Source: Lates calcarifer
Lineage: Eukaryota > Chordata > Actinopteri > Centropomidae
Direction: 5' to 3'
DNA length: 64,000 nucleotides
Assembly: GCF_001640805.2 (NCBI RefSeq)
Contig: NC_066838.1
Location: forward strand, 11,681,132-11,745,131
The position numbers and the translations under genes were made by a program. Below, in pieces: positions 12,101 through 24,300 of the stretch (within the stretch, counting starts at the first letter, position 1; every line of letters begins with the position of its first letter). Below the pieces are notes generated by a model. It did not search any database. It saw only the letters and a list, made by a program, of their open reading frames with translations, and was not told where the DNA came from.

Positions 12101-13330
12101 TGTGTTGGCTCAAATGAATCTGATAAGACGCTGAGGGAGAATTTATATGTGCCACAGTCAACTATTTGTGCATTTCTAGATCTTTCCATTAAGTGCAAAA
12201 CACAAACTTATGTATTCGCAGGTCAAACCAACCTCAGCCTCTGAAGGATTCCCAAAGAGTGCATTTTGTTTGACATGGATTGTTTCCGGTAGAAAGATGC
12301 AGCTGGAGCAGTGGGACGAGACTTCACTGCTGCAGTATGAGCCAGTAGCTGCTCACATTACATGATTCTGAGACGTAAAATAATGGTCTGTCAACTGTTT
12401 AACTTTTATTTATTTGAACAGCCCATCCAGAAAATGGTTTTCATTTATAGTGTGCCCATGGCAATACTATCTAATGCCTAGAGGAGGAGTGACTATTCAC
12501 AGTTTAATGTTCTGTACTTGTGCAGACTTTCAGTGTCAGCTACTTTCATAAAACTGTATTTTTGCCTTCAAGTATTTTCATGAGGAACCTTGTTTATTTT
12601 TTGACGTAAGAGTACAGAGAGGAAGGACATCTCACATTTGCAGTGCTGAGTTTAGCTTTGTTTATAAGTTAAAAAGGATGGTATCAAATCAAATTACCTG
12701 AAATTTATGGTTGAGGACTTGGAGAATGTAAACAAGTGTTTCCTGAAAGTCTAAAAATAACTAAAGGGAAGTTATTTTTGTAAGAAACTATTTTACTTCT
12801 ATTCAAAAGTCAAAATGTTTTTAGTTGTCATTCTACTTGACTTTTAGTGATTAAGTAATTATGATTAGACTACTGACATCATGTTCAGCTGTCAGAAAAT
12901 ATTAAACATCATACTGAAGCAAATGCTCTGACTGTTTACAAGTAACTAAGCATGGGAGTTTACTCTCATTGCTTCTTTGGTACAGCCCGAAATGTGTCCA
13001 TAGCACAGTGTTGAAAACTGAAGTACCGAAAACTGGCATTAAGCACGTGGTCAAATTCATAATATTGTTTACTTTCTTTAAACATTTAACTTCTGATTTA
13101 AATAATAATTCTGGTAATGTTGGGCTATTTTATTTAAGCAAGGTTCATATACAGATGCTTGTGTTCAGACAGCATTTAGCATCATTTGTCAAAAGAAAAA
13201 AAGGGTTCTATAGAAAATCATGTTTAAATTTCTCATAGTAAGGAAATACCAGACAAAGTGTTACATCTGTGCTAGAATTGAAAAATTTCAAATGACACTC
13301 AGGCCGAAAAGTAACACAAGATAACTGGAT
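9126..13330. other. Intergenic, with two regulatory-element-like stretches
   Basis: No gene is recognised. An 18-base poly-T lies at 9545-9562 and a (CA) tract near 10650-10670. The stretches 10880-11290 and 11880-12140 have balanced composition, no repeat character and several ATTA/TAATTT cores, and look like candidate conserved non-coding elements (inference only). The rest is AT-rich and featureless to me. Confidence 0.45.
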
Positions 13331-13616
13331 GAAAAATGTTTCATCTCTCATTCGTAGCCATGTTGTTTCATTCTCTGACAGCTCTCATCAACAACAGCAG
13401 ACTGGTACTGGTGCTGTGTGTGCATGAATGTGTGTGTGTGTGTGTGCTACATTCTCCACTGAGGGGCCAGGGGGTTACGGTGGAGCCACGAGGCCACAGC
13501 GACAACTCGCTGCCCCCCTCTCTCTGCCCCCTGTACCCCTCTGGCCTTTTGCTCCTCGCCTGGCTGGCAGCCCTGTATCAGGCAGACACACCACAGGCTC
13601 TGCCCCCCACCAACCC

Positions 13617-13618
<2 letters not shown>

Positions 13619-13670
<52 letters not shown>
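13619..13670. repeat. (AC)26 microsatellite
   Basis: A pure 52-base AC run, the longest perfect dinucleotide tract in the window. TG tracts lie nearby at about 13429-13447 and 13803-13833, so inverted pairing between strands is possible. Cys-Val or His-Thr open frames here are artefacts of the repeat. Confidence 0.97.
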
Positions 13671-13671
<1 letters not shown>

Positions 13672-13839
13672 ACTCGCTCTACCACCCCCCGCTCTGGGCC
13701 GATCGATGCAGCTCTTCGCCTTTCATCTGACCAGAGCTTTGGAGGAGCCGCACTTCCTGAAGAAAACCCAATACAGCACTCCCTCTCAGGATAGCTTTTT
13801 CTGTGTGTGTGTAAATGTGTGTGTGTGTGTGTGCGCACG

Positions 13840-15400
13840 TGTACACATGTGCATGCACTGATGCTTGTCTCCATGTTCATGTGTTTGTGAATGAGAATAT
13901 GTAGGTGTGAGAGGCAGGGAAGGAAACTGGCAAATGTTGTGATAAATCAATTAAAAGCTAAAGACAAATACAGGGTTTATTTGATTGGATGGGTATTTGT
14001 TTGATAGACATATGAGCAAAATACAAATATAATATAATACAAATGTAATATCATACTGGGAGGAGTAGTTTTGTTTGATCAGTGCAATATTAGAGTGTAT
14101 TTGCCCACCCTGACCAGGATGCCCTGACTCTGAGAAAAACTTCCACACTCATTTTACTTGTCGATTTTTCACTGTCCCTAATGTTATCAAAATATGAATA
14201 CCTTACAGGTTCAGTGGGTAAGATAAGTTCTACCTAGGCTGACTCTCAAGTCTGCGAGAGGGAAGTTCATTCTTAGTGGAAGATCCTCATAAATACTTCA
14301 AAAGCTGGAGAAGCAACATTCATTTCTCTCTCCCTCTCTCTCTCTCTCAATTTCTCCTCTCCGACAGCTTCCTGTGTTGTTTGAGGACTGGGTTTTAACT
14401 CTGCCTCCCTCTCTTCTCTGCTTATCCTACAGATTCCTGTGTTGTTTGTAGACAGGGAATCCTAACTTCCTGTGTGGAAAGGGGAGACACTGGCTGAACC
14501 TCCTCACTCAGCATCCAGGTGTTAAACAAAAGAGGCTGCTCAGGTCACGTGGAGGTCAGGTGAAAACACCACGTCACGGGACGAAAACATACCACACGTG
14601 GAAAACTGTTTAGAAAGGTCGGTACTATTTTAGAAAAATATATACTTGTATGGTCAATAATAGACTTCTTTACAGGTCCAGTTAATTGTATTCAAATTAT
14701 ACAGGGCCTGAAAAGTCAAGATGGAATCCGAAAAATAAATTCTAAGTCAAACAGCCTGATGCGACTGGATGAACAATGTTTAAGTAAACTTTTGCTTGGG
14801 TCAGGCCCAAAAATGAGAGGATAAACACTCACCACTTGTATGATGCACTGCTTCCAATGTGTTATAGCCCTTGTGTCTGTTATTTTCTTCATAGACCGCC
14901 CCAAACAGTAGCTGGAACAATCCCTGCATAAAAACAAACACACTTGTCTCAAAACCAGTAACATTCACAATTTTCCAGAGCTTAGTTTATTTCTGTATTT
15001 CAGGGGTTGCGAGACATGTTTTGCTTTTGAACAGTGACATTTATGTTCTTTTGTGGCATATGACAACGACTTTACAATGTGTACAATTATAAAGTACAGT
15101 AAACTTTATTGGGGATGGCTCACATCAGCAGTATACACATAAGTAATATGCACTTGTGTGTCAGAAAACCCACTGACCAAAATAAGACCTACCAGACTAG
15201 GTCTTTCAGTTGCACTTTATGGTCTACAGTGAAGTAACTAAATTCATTTTTATGGATACAGTTTTAAGATTTCAGAACCACAGAATCACTGAAATTAATA
15301 AATAACCTAGCTTTACAAGCAGATATGACAAGAAGCAAAGTCCCAAATATTTGAGTCAAAAGTTGCAGTCTATTGAAATTTAGTTATGTTACTAAATAAA
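13840..15400. other. Intergenic, nothing recognised
   Basis: AT-rich sequence with a CT-rich stretch at about 14320-14350. No exon, RNA gene or transposon is recognisable. Confidence 0.5.
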
Positions 15401-15800
15401 TGTGCAAAGTTTTAGACACTTCTGATGTTTAGATTCTTATCCATTATGCTGACCCATAAGGGAGGTTCCTGATCGGTCCCAAATTCAGTCTGTAGCATGA
15501 CAATGACCCCAAACACACAGCCAAGAGTCGTAAAGAACTACAGACACAACAAGAACAAGGAGTCCTGCAACAGATGGTTTGGCCCCCACAGAGCCCTGAT
15601 CTTAACATCATCGAGTCAGTCTGGGATTACATGAGGAGACAGAAGACACTGAGACAGACTAAATCCACAGAAGAACTGTGGCAAGTCCTCCAAGATGAAC
15701 CTGCCTGCCAAGTATGTTGAAAAATTGTGCACAAGTGTACTGAGAAAAACTGGTGCACTCTTTAAAGCTTTGTCTTTTAAAGGTAGCTTGTTGTTAACTT
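15401..15800 (+). mobile_element. Tc1-like transposon relic, internally deleted
   Basis: Starts with a degraded terminal repeat (TGTGCAAAGTTTTAGACAC) and reaches, within about 90 bases, the C-terminal half of a Tc1-family DD34E transposase. The translated pieces include His-Asp-Asn-Asp-Pro-Lys-His (second catalytic Asp) at about 15500-15520 and SPDLNIIESVWDYMR (third catalytic residue) near 15592-15635. The N-terminal DNA-binding and first catalytic regions are missing and the 3' terminal repeat is not clear. The join of terminal repeat to the C-terminal half is the same as in the copy at 35773-36176, so both derive from one family and probably one deletion derivative. It is not functional. 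Confidence 0.82.
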
Positions 15801-16127
15801 TGGTCTCCACACCTCCAGAAGAAGCCACAGAAAATCTGGGTCAACAATCATTTATTAATGACTGAAGGCTTGATGGCCATTAAACACACAAACATTTAAT
15901 ACTCAAGATTTAATATGAGTAAGTGACTCGTTAAGAAATGGTTCTCGGCCTCAATCTGCTGGTCAGAGGTTAGAGGGGGTCAAAACAGGCTACAGTGACA
16001 GAGGAACCCAGCCACCTGAAACGTTCTATTTATGCTTTGCAATTACTTATTACTCAGCTAGAAAAAACATTATTAATAATAATTAACTATAAATCAGGTC
16101 CTCAACTGGATAAACAAATGACATGGA

Positions 16128-16900
16128 TGTACAAGGTGCAATCAAAAACTTCTGAGACCACTCTTGTCACAAACAAATGGAGCGGGGCATGATAATGCAC
16201 ATGCAGCAGGTGCAAGCAATAACTTCCGTGAGTCAGTACGAAACATCATGTAGCGCAATCAACATCTGGACCTGTGTTACACACGTTTTTGTGACCACTT
16301 GCTAGCGTGTTTTGCAAATGCACCATGGAAGCAGAAGCAGCAGAAGTTGGATGACCTAACTCTCACGTCGAGAGTTATCATGAGTGACAAGAGTTGGGAC
16401 TACCGCTGCAACCCAGAGACCAAACAGCAGTCTTTGCAGTGGTAGAACGTGCAGTGTCCAAGACCAAAGAAGGCACATCGGGGCATGAGCTTGACCAAGA
16501 GCATTTGACATTTGCACAGTGAATTTGTCCCCTGGGGTCAGACTGTCAACGCTGAGTTCTACTGCACCGCTCTGAGGCATCTGAGGGAGGATATTTGGTG
16601 CAAACGACCTGAACTGTGGTGTAATGGCAATCGGATACTGTATCATAACAACATGCTCGCTCACAGCACATTTTTACATGCAGGTTTTTTGGCCACACCA
16701 ACACAAACATCACTCCCCACCCAACCTACTCACTAGAATTGGTTCCTTCCTTTGACATAGTGGAGGAGATCCAAATCAAGTCACAGGTACTGCTTGATGC
16801 ACTTAAAGAACAGGACTTCCAAGGAGCGTTCCAAGTGAGACAAGAGTGCTGGGAGTGGTGTATCGCTACACAACAGTCAGGTACAGTTTTTGAGTGCTAT
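16128..16900 (+). mobile_element. Mariner transposon relic, broken transposase
   Basis: The left end near 16128 resembles a mariner terminal repeat (GGTGCAATCAAAAACTTCTG). After an internal deletion, the C-terminal two thirds of a mariner transposase can be followed in pieces. Around 16375-16430 is a counterpart of the first catalytic motif and the Pro-Glu-Thr-Lys-Gln-Gln stretch. At 16515-16660 is EFVPWGQTVNAEFY followed by KRPELW. Around 16640-16665 Tyr-His-Asn-Asn replaces the catalytic His-Asp motif. At 16745-16905 is the C-terminal Val-Glu-Glu-Ile-Gln and Asp-Phe-Gln-Gly-Ala-Phe region. Stops and frame changes break it, the second catalytic Asp reads Asn, and the right terminal repeat is not clear. 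It is an ancient inactive insertion. Confidence 0.82.
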
Positions 16901-16919
16901 AGGTGCAGTCTTAGAGCTT

Positions 16920-19900
16920 TCTGATCGCATCTGGTATTTGAAGAGCTGGATACCGGACTCAAAGACGCCACCAAATTAACTGAATGCTAAACTCAGAGCA
17001 TAAGCCCAGAAAGTTTTCCCATTTACTTAAATTGGGATGAAGTAACAATCACTTTGAAAATTTATAACTGACCTTGTTTATAGCCAGGTTGGGAAAACCA
17101 TTCACATCAGCTTTCTGGTTGTGAGTCCAAGTTGCCTGATAGCTAGAATATCTCCCATGCAGCAATAACTGGAATTTAGATCGAAATAGAATGTAGTTCT
17201 ACCATGATTACAACTAAACAAATTAAAAAGGAGCTATACAGTGTCTGAATTTTGTTTCATTTGCTTAGTAAGTACTATATACTATATAAATATAGTATGT
17301 ATGACATGACAAAGATGGCTAATTTAGGCTTTACTGCCATTTACCTGGAGTGACTAAGGGGCAATGTGTGAAAGTTCCCAAATCAGAATAATGGTAGGCC
17401 CATTCTGCTGACATGGCATGAATGCAATAAATAAAGTGATAAAAACCCTAAAAATTCAACAGTCAGTGATACCACAGTTTGCCAGCCAATCTGGGTCTGG
17501 ATCAGAATCAAACCTAACTGGTCTCAAGAAAAGTTTCCTTCCATTTTTCTGGAAGAGAGGAGATCCGTTTTTAGACAGGTACATGCAGATGCACATGCTT
17601 GCACACCACCCACCCCTCAGAGAAGCTCCACTCAGGATGTTGTCTGCACAGATGTTTAGTCTGTCCAGAGCAGCCTACTGCCTTGTGTTTTTATTGGCCC
17701 TCTGAATCCACAGAGGCACCACTGCCTTGGTCACTAACAACCCCCCCCTCAACCCGACCCGACCCACACAAACACACACCAAGCATTTGAGGTACAACGT
17801 CAAAGGGGTGAAGGAACAGGGAAGTGGACAGAGGTTGGAAGCAAGCGAGCTGCTGCCAGATCCACGGGGCCGCGGACGGGGCCGTATAAACAAGTCTGAG
17901 TGTGGCCACCAGGGATTGGTACATTGTCCCAGTGGAAACGTCTGGCCCCGGATGACTCAGCCTCCGACACAGCACAGGAGGAGTGGAGAGACACTGCTCT
18001 GTCCCAAACAGTTTCCAGACTATCCAAAATAGGCCTGTTAATCGCAGCCTGATGGTAACCAAATGTCAACTGACGGATGAGAGTTTCTGACGGTTATACC
18101 GTTACTTCCCAGTCAAGAGAGAAAACTTCCAAACCAGAGTTCAGAGCTGCAACACATGATCCATATGTAATGGGCATGTATATCCTGTCATTATTTACCA
18201 TGAGCATAAGTCAGATGATATCATGGGATTTGATATATGTAATTTTATAGGCCTGTGTTCTGCATGTGTGTTTGCAAAGACTGAGGACATTTTTAAATTC
18301 TGCATTCCTCAGGATTAAATTCAAGAAATCCAATTATACTGTACTGAGTTCATTTTGATGTTCCCGAAGGAAACCACAACTTTTCATGTCTTCTTCCCTG
18401 GGAACATCTGCTTATTACACATAACAAATGAGTGCCAATCAGATGCCCCGGCACTGAGTTGAGTGTAGCCCTGCTCCCTGGTCTGTATTAAGTGCGAGTT
18501 AAGGAGACCCACTGTTTCCCGTGGTTAGAGGGAAAGAGGACGGGAGTAAGGGAGAAAAGGAGGAGGAGAAGGGGATCCAGGAATGCACAGCAGGGCGGCT
18601 GCCGTGGCAGGTAGATGAAGTGAGGATCACACAGCCCGGCGTGGGGGTGATTAATGCACGGGTGAGAGCACGGGAAGGAAAACAAGGCCATAAATCAGCC
18701 GCTGGGCCTCCATGCTAATTGTAATTGAAACAGTGCAGGGAATTGCAATTGCTATTGACCAATAGGGCCCTGGTGGTCCAGGGAAAATGAAACAGGGAGT
18801 GCGGTGTGTCCGTGCCAAGATCAATGCGTAACCCAGCACTGGTATTTGTGTCCCGTAAATAAAGGTGGTTTAGGGGGAAAACATGTAACAGGTGACTTAT
18901 TGTGTTGGCTCCTGTGGTAGCTTTGGTCAACATGATGATGGAGCCATTACTCAGGGTATAGGGTTCTCTGACTTTTGGCCACAATTTAGATGTGAGCTGG
19001 AATTGTTTAAAAAATAATGTGAAATACACAGAGGTAAGGCTACAGAGGGGAATCACTCCTGAGACTGCTATAGCCCGGCCCATTTGTTGTTTTGTTTCTT
19101 TTCCTGACTGCCTCAAAACAAAAAGTGTGCAACATTGCCCTGTAAGTATAAGAAAACTTCATGTGCTGGTTGCTACATAACCTGTATGTACCCCACTATA
19201 TTCTAAGGACCACAGAGCTGCGTAAACTTATTAATGTTAAAGAGTCTGCCATTCAGCCTTTTTTTTTTTTAACCTCAACCCCCTTCCTCTCCACCTCCCA
19301 CAGTCAAACAGGTAGCTCCTCATTCATTAACCCAATCGCTCACAGGATAACTAGGACAAGCACAGACCTGTCTGAGTGTGTGTGAATTTGAAGACTGGGT
19401 AAAATCGGCCTGAAGAAAAAGCACAAGGAAGAACAATGTTTTGATGCGATACATTCTGTGCTGTTAAAGCTAATACCCCTTTAAATGATTACTGTAAATG
19501 TAGCGATGCTAATCTGGTTAAAGAAGAACTGGAATCGGTTGAGACCATTTTCTGCACTTTCAAGTTTACAACTGCAACTACATGTCTAAAATAAGACATT
19601 TCAGAGATACACACTCCCACTGACTTCAGGCATGACAGCTAAGCACATTACAGGACATTTGCTGATAGAATAGTTCATTTTTACAGAGAGAGTCATTTAT
19701 TTTTCAGGTAATTAAATCTTTCTTAAATAGATTAGGTTATGAAATGAAACCCTAAATGAACAACCCTGCTCAAAGCTACAAGCAAAAGTAGCCATGGATA
19801 AGAAGGATCCACGTTGTGTTGAGCACCCAGCAGAGTATTCCCTGCTATTCTCTCGCTGGGATTTGGTCTCCATGTTGCGATCCAATAACGTTCCCCCTGA

Positions 19901-20330
19901 GACTGCAGATAGGATCCCTACCTCGCTGCAGGAAAATAACATCCTCTTCCATTCATACACAGAGGAATACTGAGTTTCATAACATACCCTCATCAGGACA
20001 TGCTTTAACGACACCGTAACTACGTAGGCTGCTCATTCACACGATGTCCAGAACTGAATATGTAAACACTCTCGGTGAAGCACTGTGAGCAGGAACTGTT
20101 GAGTGGTGAACGTTGCGTTACATACGGACCGATTCTCCGCAACGTGTTTGAAATTGCTTGGAAGATTTCACATGCTCTGTGACACACTACACAACAAGCA
20201 TTCACCCCCGCAATTTATAGCTGTTTGAACACTGTGGGTGCAATGAACAATAGGAACAAAGCATTGTTTTTCAATTGTCTGTGACAGTGTGGGCTGCTCA
20301 GCACAGAGGCCTTCGCCCTAACTATTGGGG
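16920..20330. other. Intergenic, one homeobox-site-rich stretch
   Basis: No gene is recognised. At 18590-18790 the sequence is unique-looking and dense in TAATTG/CAATT cores and CCAAT-like boxes, a candidate regulatory element. The remainder is AT-rich. Scattered open frames have no recognisable domain. Confidence 0.45.
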
Positions 20331-20840
20331 CTGTGTTTGCTAAACGAGCCAGAGCAACACTGCGGAGCCCACAAGGCTCCACGCTCTCTGATACGACCGG
20401 GGGCTTTTCTCTGCCTGCACACTCCCTCCACCACCTTACCTCCTCCCCCCCGCCATCCTTCCCCTCCGTCAGGAATCTATATTTCATAAGCGAGCTGTGG
20501 AGCTCCAGTGCCCAATTATCAGCAGATAAGGCGCAGGAAGCCCTGGAGCGCCGGCACGGCTATTTAGACGAGGAGGGGGGAAGGAGCTGGAGAACGAAAG
20601 GCAGGCAGGCAGGCAGGCAGGCAGGGACCCAACCCCCCAGGGGCACTTCGCCCTCACCACGCTATTTTTTTCTTCCTTCTTTTTTTTCCCCTTTTCTCTC
20701 CCTTGCTGACAGCCTCCTCCTCCCCCCTTACCTTAGCGGCAGGGTTCAATTAGTGCCGGCGGCGGCTAGCACCCGCAGCCCCGCTCAGCCCGGGAGCTGG
20801 AGCCTCTATCAGCACACACCAACAACACGCAAGGCTGAGT
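20330..20840. other. GC-rich stretch with AGGC repeat, possible regulatory DNA
   Basis: Two GC/CpG-richer parts (about 20330-20590 and 20740-20840) flank an (AGGC)n tract at 20599-20625 and a T/C-rich segment. A 171-codon open frame crosses the region on the plus strand, but its Pro/Ser/Arg-rich product over simple repeats shows no domain, so I do not call a gene. Confidence 0.35.
20599..20625. repeat. (AGGC)n microsatellite
   Basis: Six to seven tandem AGGC units. Confidence 0.9.
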
Positions 20841-21297
20841 CCAACTAGCAAACTAACGTCAAGGCAAGTTCTGTGTTGGTCTCAAACATACAGGCACATG
20901 TGCGTATGCATGCACACACAGCCATGAGCACACCAAGATCATCCACATACAAAATTTAAAGTAAAAACTGCAGTAAACTTTTTCTGCCTTTTTCCAAGAT
21001 AGACACAATGATGATTCCACTGCTAACTTTAAAACCACAGTCTCTCTATCATTGTAGCTGATAATCATGTCGGACTAATCTCCAGGCTAATACTTTCAAC
21101 TATACTTTGACCAACTGTAAAATCATCAGCTACTACGCCAAGTATTTCCTGTTATTTCACCATTTCTCAGGTACGTTGTTTCTGCCTCTTCAGACTGGCA
21201 CATTTAAGTCAGGACTTTTCACACTTTTCCACGGCCCCAGACCTCTATTAGCGAGGGGGTAAAACTCGATGTGCCTCTCACGTTTTCAGACCCCAAC

Positions 21298-21318
21298 AAA
21301 AAAAAAAAAAAAAAAAAC
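21298..21318. repeat. Poly-A tract
   Basis: A 21-base run of A with no recognisable retroposon body directly upstream. Confidence 0.9.
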
Positions 21319-21329
21319 GAACTCCAACC

Positions 21330-24300
21330 GCCAATGCTGAGCAAGGTCAGCCAGGGGTCAGGCACAGCTCACGGATACGAGACAGATATCGATTTGCTGG
21401 GACAGGCCGCGAGCACACATGCACGAACACACACTTTTCTTTCCCCTCCCTCTTTTTCTCTCTTTCTCTGCAGTCACAGGGCAGGCATCAGCCAATAGAT
21501 CAGCCGGGGGCAGGAAACGGCCTGGGTCAGAGGGGATAGTGTGTGTCTGCGTGTGTGTGTGCGTGTGTGTGATGATAAGACTAACAGCCTGCTGAAAGCC
21601 GCTCTCACCCAGAGCTATCCAGGACCTTCAGGCTGTGCCGATTCACCTCCAAGCAGCAAAGAAAAAGAAAATAGCTCTGACCAAACATCGATGGAGTATT
21701 AATCTCAGTGCCAATAATTGACAGGCATCCACACACACAAGCACAATCGCAACACACTCTAGCCAACGTTTATCATAGCCTGTAGTCGTTGTCCTGTTTC
21801 AGAGTCACACCCACGTCGTTGTTGTTTGTCACTCTTTCTATCAGTTGGAAGTTGAAATTATAGAACACTTGTCACCGCAGGAGGGTGTGTGGGTGTGCAT
21901 TATTCCTGTCGCCTAGTGGCCTGTGTTAGTGGATCCGCCAATGGCAAAGACACTGGGGTAAGATTGAGGCGAGGCTTCAGAAGCCACGGGTAGACTGAGG
22001 GGCTCAGCTGGAGTCATGCACATAACGGCGTCAGCGATGCATGGGGTCGTCATGTGTACAGCATGTGCCATGTATGATTTCTGTGCATGAGTGAATAAGT
22101 TAAGAGTATGTCTCAGTGTTTGTGCACGTGTGCTTAAATGCGCATGTGTGTGTGTATATGCGAGAGAAAGTCAAGGGGCAGTGAAGCGGAGGAGGGCAGG
22201 CAATGCTCCCAGGCATAGAAAGCAGGCCAGCTCCATCTCCCACTCTGGAGAGCTTCAAAGAGATGGGGTAGTAAAAGGAGTGACGGCAGAGTACACTGGG
22301 TTGTATCAGTAAAGTTGTGTGAGATGAGCTATGAGTTACATTCGTTTTAAACCAAACCAACAACTACAAGGGATATGATTGCATATTTGTAATGGTGCAC
22401 ATCTTTGTCTATGCATGATGTGCAAAAGGAGAAAAATTAAATTTAAAAATCCTTCTCAGTTGAATGACTGTTTTATTCGTCCCCTGCTGCGGTGTCTTTC
22501 AGCTGCCTTAACCTCATTCATCTAATACATCAGGTAGTTTTGACAGCGAGAAAGAAGGAAATAACCCAAAGACAAAAGATTCACAGATACAGACAGACAG
22601 AGAAGACAGCAAGACAGTCAGGGGGAAGTGAACTTCCCCCGCTGACGCTCTTGTTCCACGGTGAGAATCCCCCGGCCGGTAGCCTCAAACATCTGGTTCC
22701 AGTTAGCTCTCAGCGCTTTGACGCGTTTCCTGTGCTGCTGCTGCTGCTGCTGCTGTTGCTCCACGCAGCCACGGCCACGACGCAGCCCTCCCAACGCCAC
22801 GACAGCCAAACTCTCTGGAGATAATATACTGTAACTCACACACAAATACACAGTCAACCACACGTCTGCTGAGAGCTGAAATGGGCCAGAGGAGGATGAA
22901 ACCGTGTACTGATATTTATTCATACCAGTAGTTTTAGTGTTGCTAAGAAGCTTCTCAGAGGTTTCATTCAGTATGATAGAGATATTAGGAAGACAAAACA
23001 TGGGGGCGGTGACATCATAACTAGAGTTACACTAATACTCTGTGACATTTCCAAATAAATTTCTGTTTTGATGCAATCGCATATTTATATAACAGAGAAG
23101 TGAGTGGTACTCAGGTCATGAAACCTATTATAAATTCTATAATTAATAGCCACTATTTCCATGTGTAAATGCTCCAGCAAAGAGGAAGTGATGTGTTTTA
23201 CTCCAGCAGCTTCAGCCCGTTTTGTTAGCAAGTAAAGCGAGAGCTGGGAGATGACTGGCCATAATGACTGAACATACCCAGGAAACCCCAATGCCAAAAT
23301 TCACAGGAAGGCACGTGTGCAGGGAAAAGTGAAAACCAACCATATCTTTAAGAGAAATAAATGAAAATCACTCAAAGATGAGATGTGACTTGAGAAGTGA
23401 TTTTACCCTGGTTGGTTTTGTTATCACTTAGTATACTACGCAGACATGTTATCATAGCAGGAAAAGAACAGGTGTTACTAACAGCATTCATAGTGGCTCT
23501 GGTCCATCAGTGAACCAGCAAGCCATGACAGTGAGCCAGCATGCACGACACCAGGACCCTGAAACTGCGTCAGCTAAATGGAATGCGGTTACTGGCGTTA
23601 TTAATTAAACCTGTAATGTTCTTGCCATGACAAGTCAAAATGGCTGCTGTGAAAAAGCTCTATTTTATCAATGTAGGCCATAATATTAAAAAAAATACTA
23701 AATTGCAATTCAGTTTGTCAAGTGGATAGCTACACTGTGTGATGTCTGTTTATGTTGGTCAAATTTTCAGTTTGGTATCTATTTTTTATCTTCAACTGCA
23801 ACGAATATGCAGGGATAAAAAACATCATGAAATGTACTGGAACATATTTATAGTTATACTACTGTCCCTGTTAACATTGTAGGTCTCAAGCACTGTTTTG
23901 AATTCTAAATTCAGCTGGAAACTTTGAGTCTTCTGCTACTGTCGGTCAAGAATAAACCTTTAAAAAGACAGAAATTAAAGAAAAGCTGAATTTATCAGGT
24001 AATCGTTTTAACATGGCAGATCTCTGGTCTGAAATTCAGATACTGATCTATTATGTCAAGGCATTTTGGCATTTTCCATTCCATTTTGTGATAGTTTTAT
24101 CTTTATCCACTTTTATTACTCCTACAGTGTGTGTTTATAATAGATTAGGTCTTGTTTTTTTTCCTATATTTAATAGCACTCTGTTTTTGAAGAGTCCTTT
24201 ACCAATAAAGTTTATTTATAGATGGAAGTAAACAGGTACTGATGAAAGGACTTATATTTTTGTTTTATTTTAAATTTTTTGATTATAATTTTTTGTGAAA

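Noticed and set aside
20333..20848. 171-codon plus-strand frame
   Set aside because: Crosses an (AGGC)n repeat and T/C tracts; composition-driven, no domain.
22618..23001. Minus-strand frame with eight glutamines, a possible polyglutamine protein
   Set aside because: The run is a simple (CAG)n repeat; the rest of the frame has no recognisable domain.
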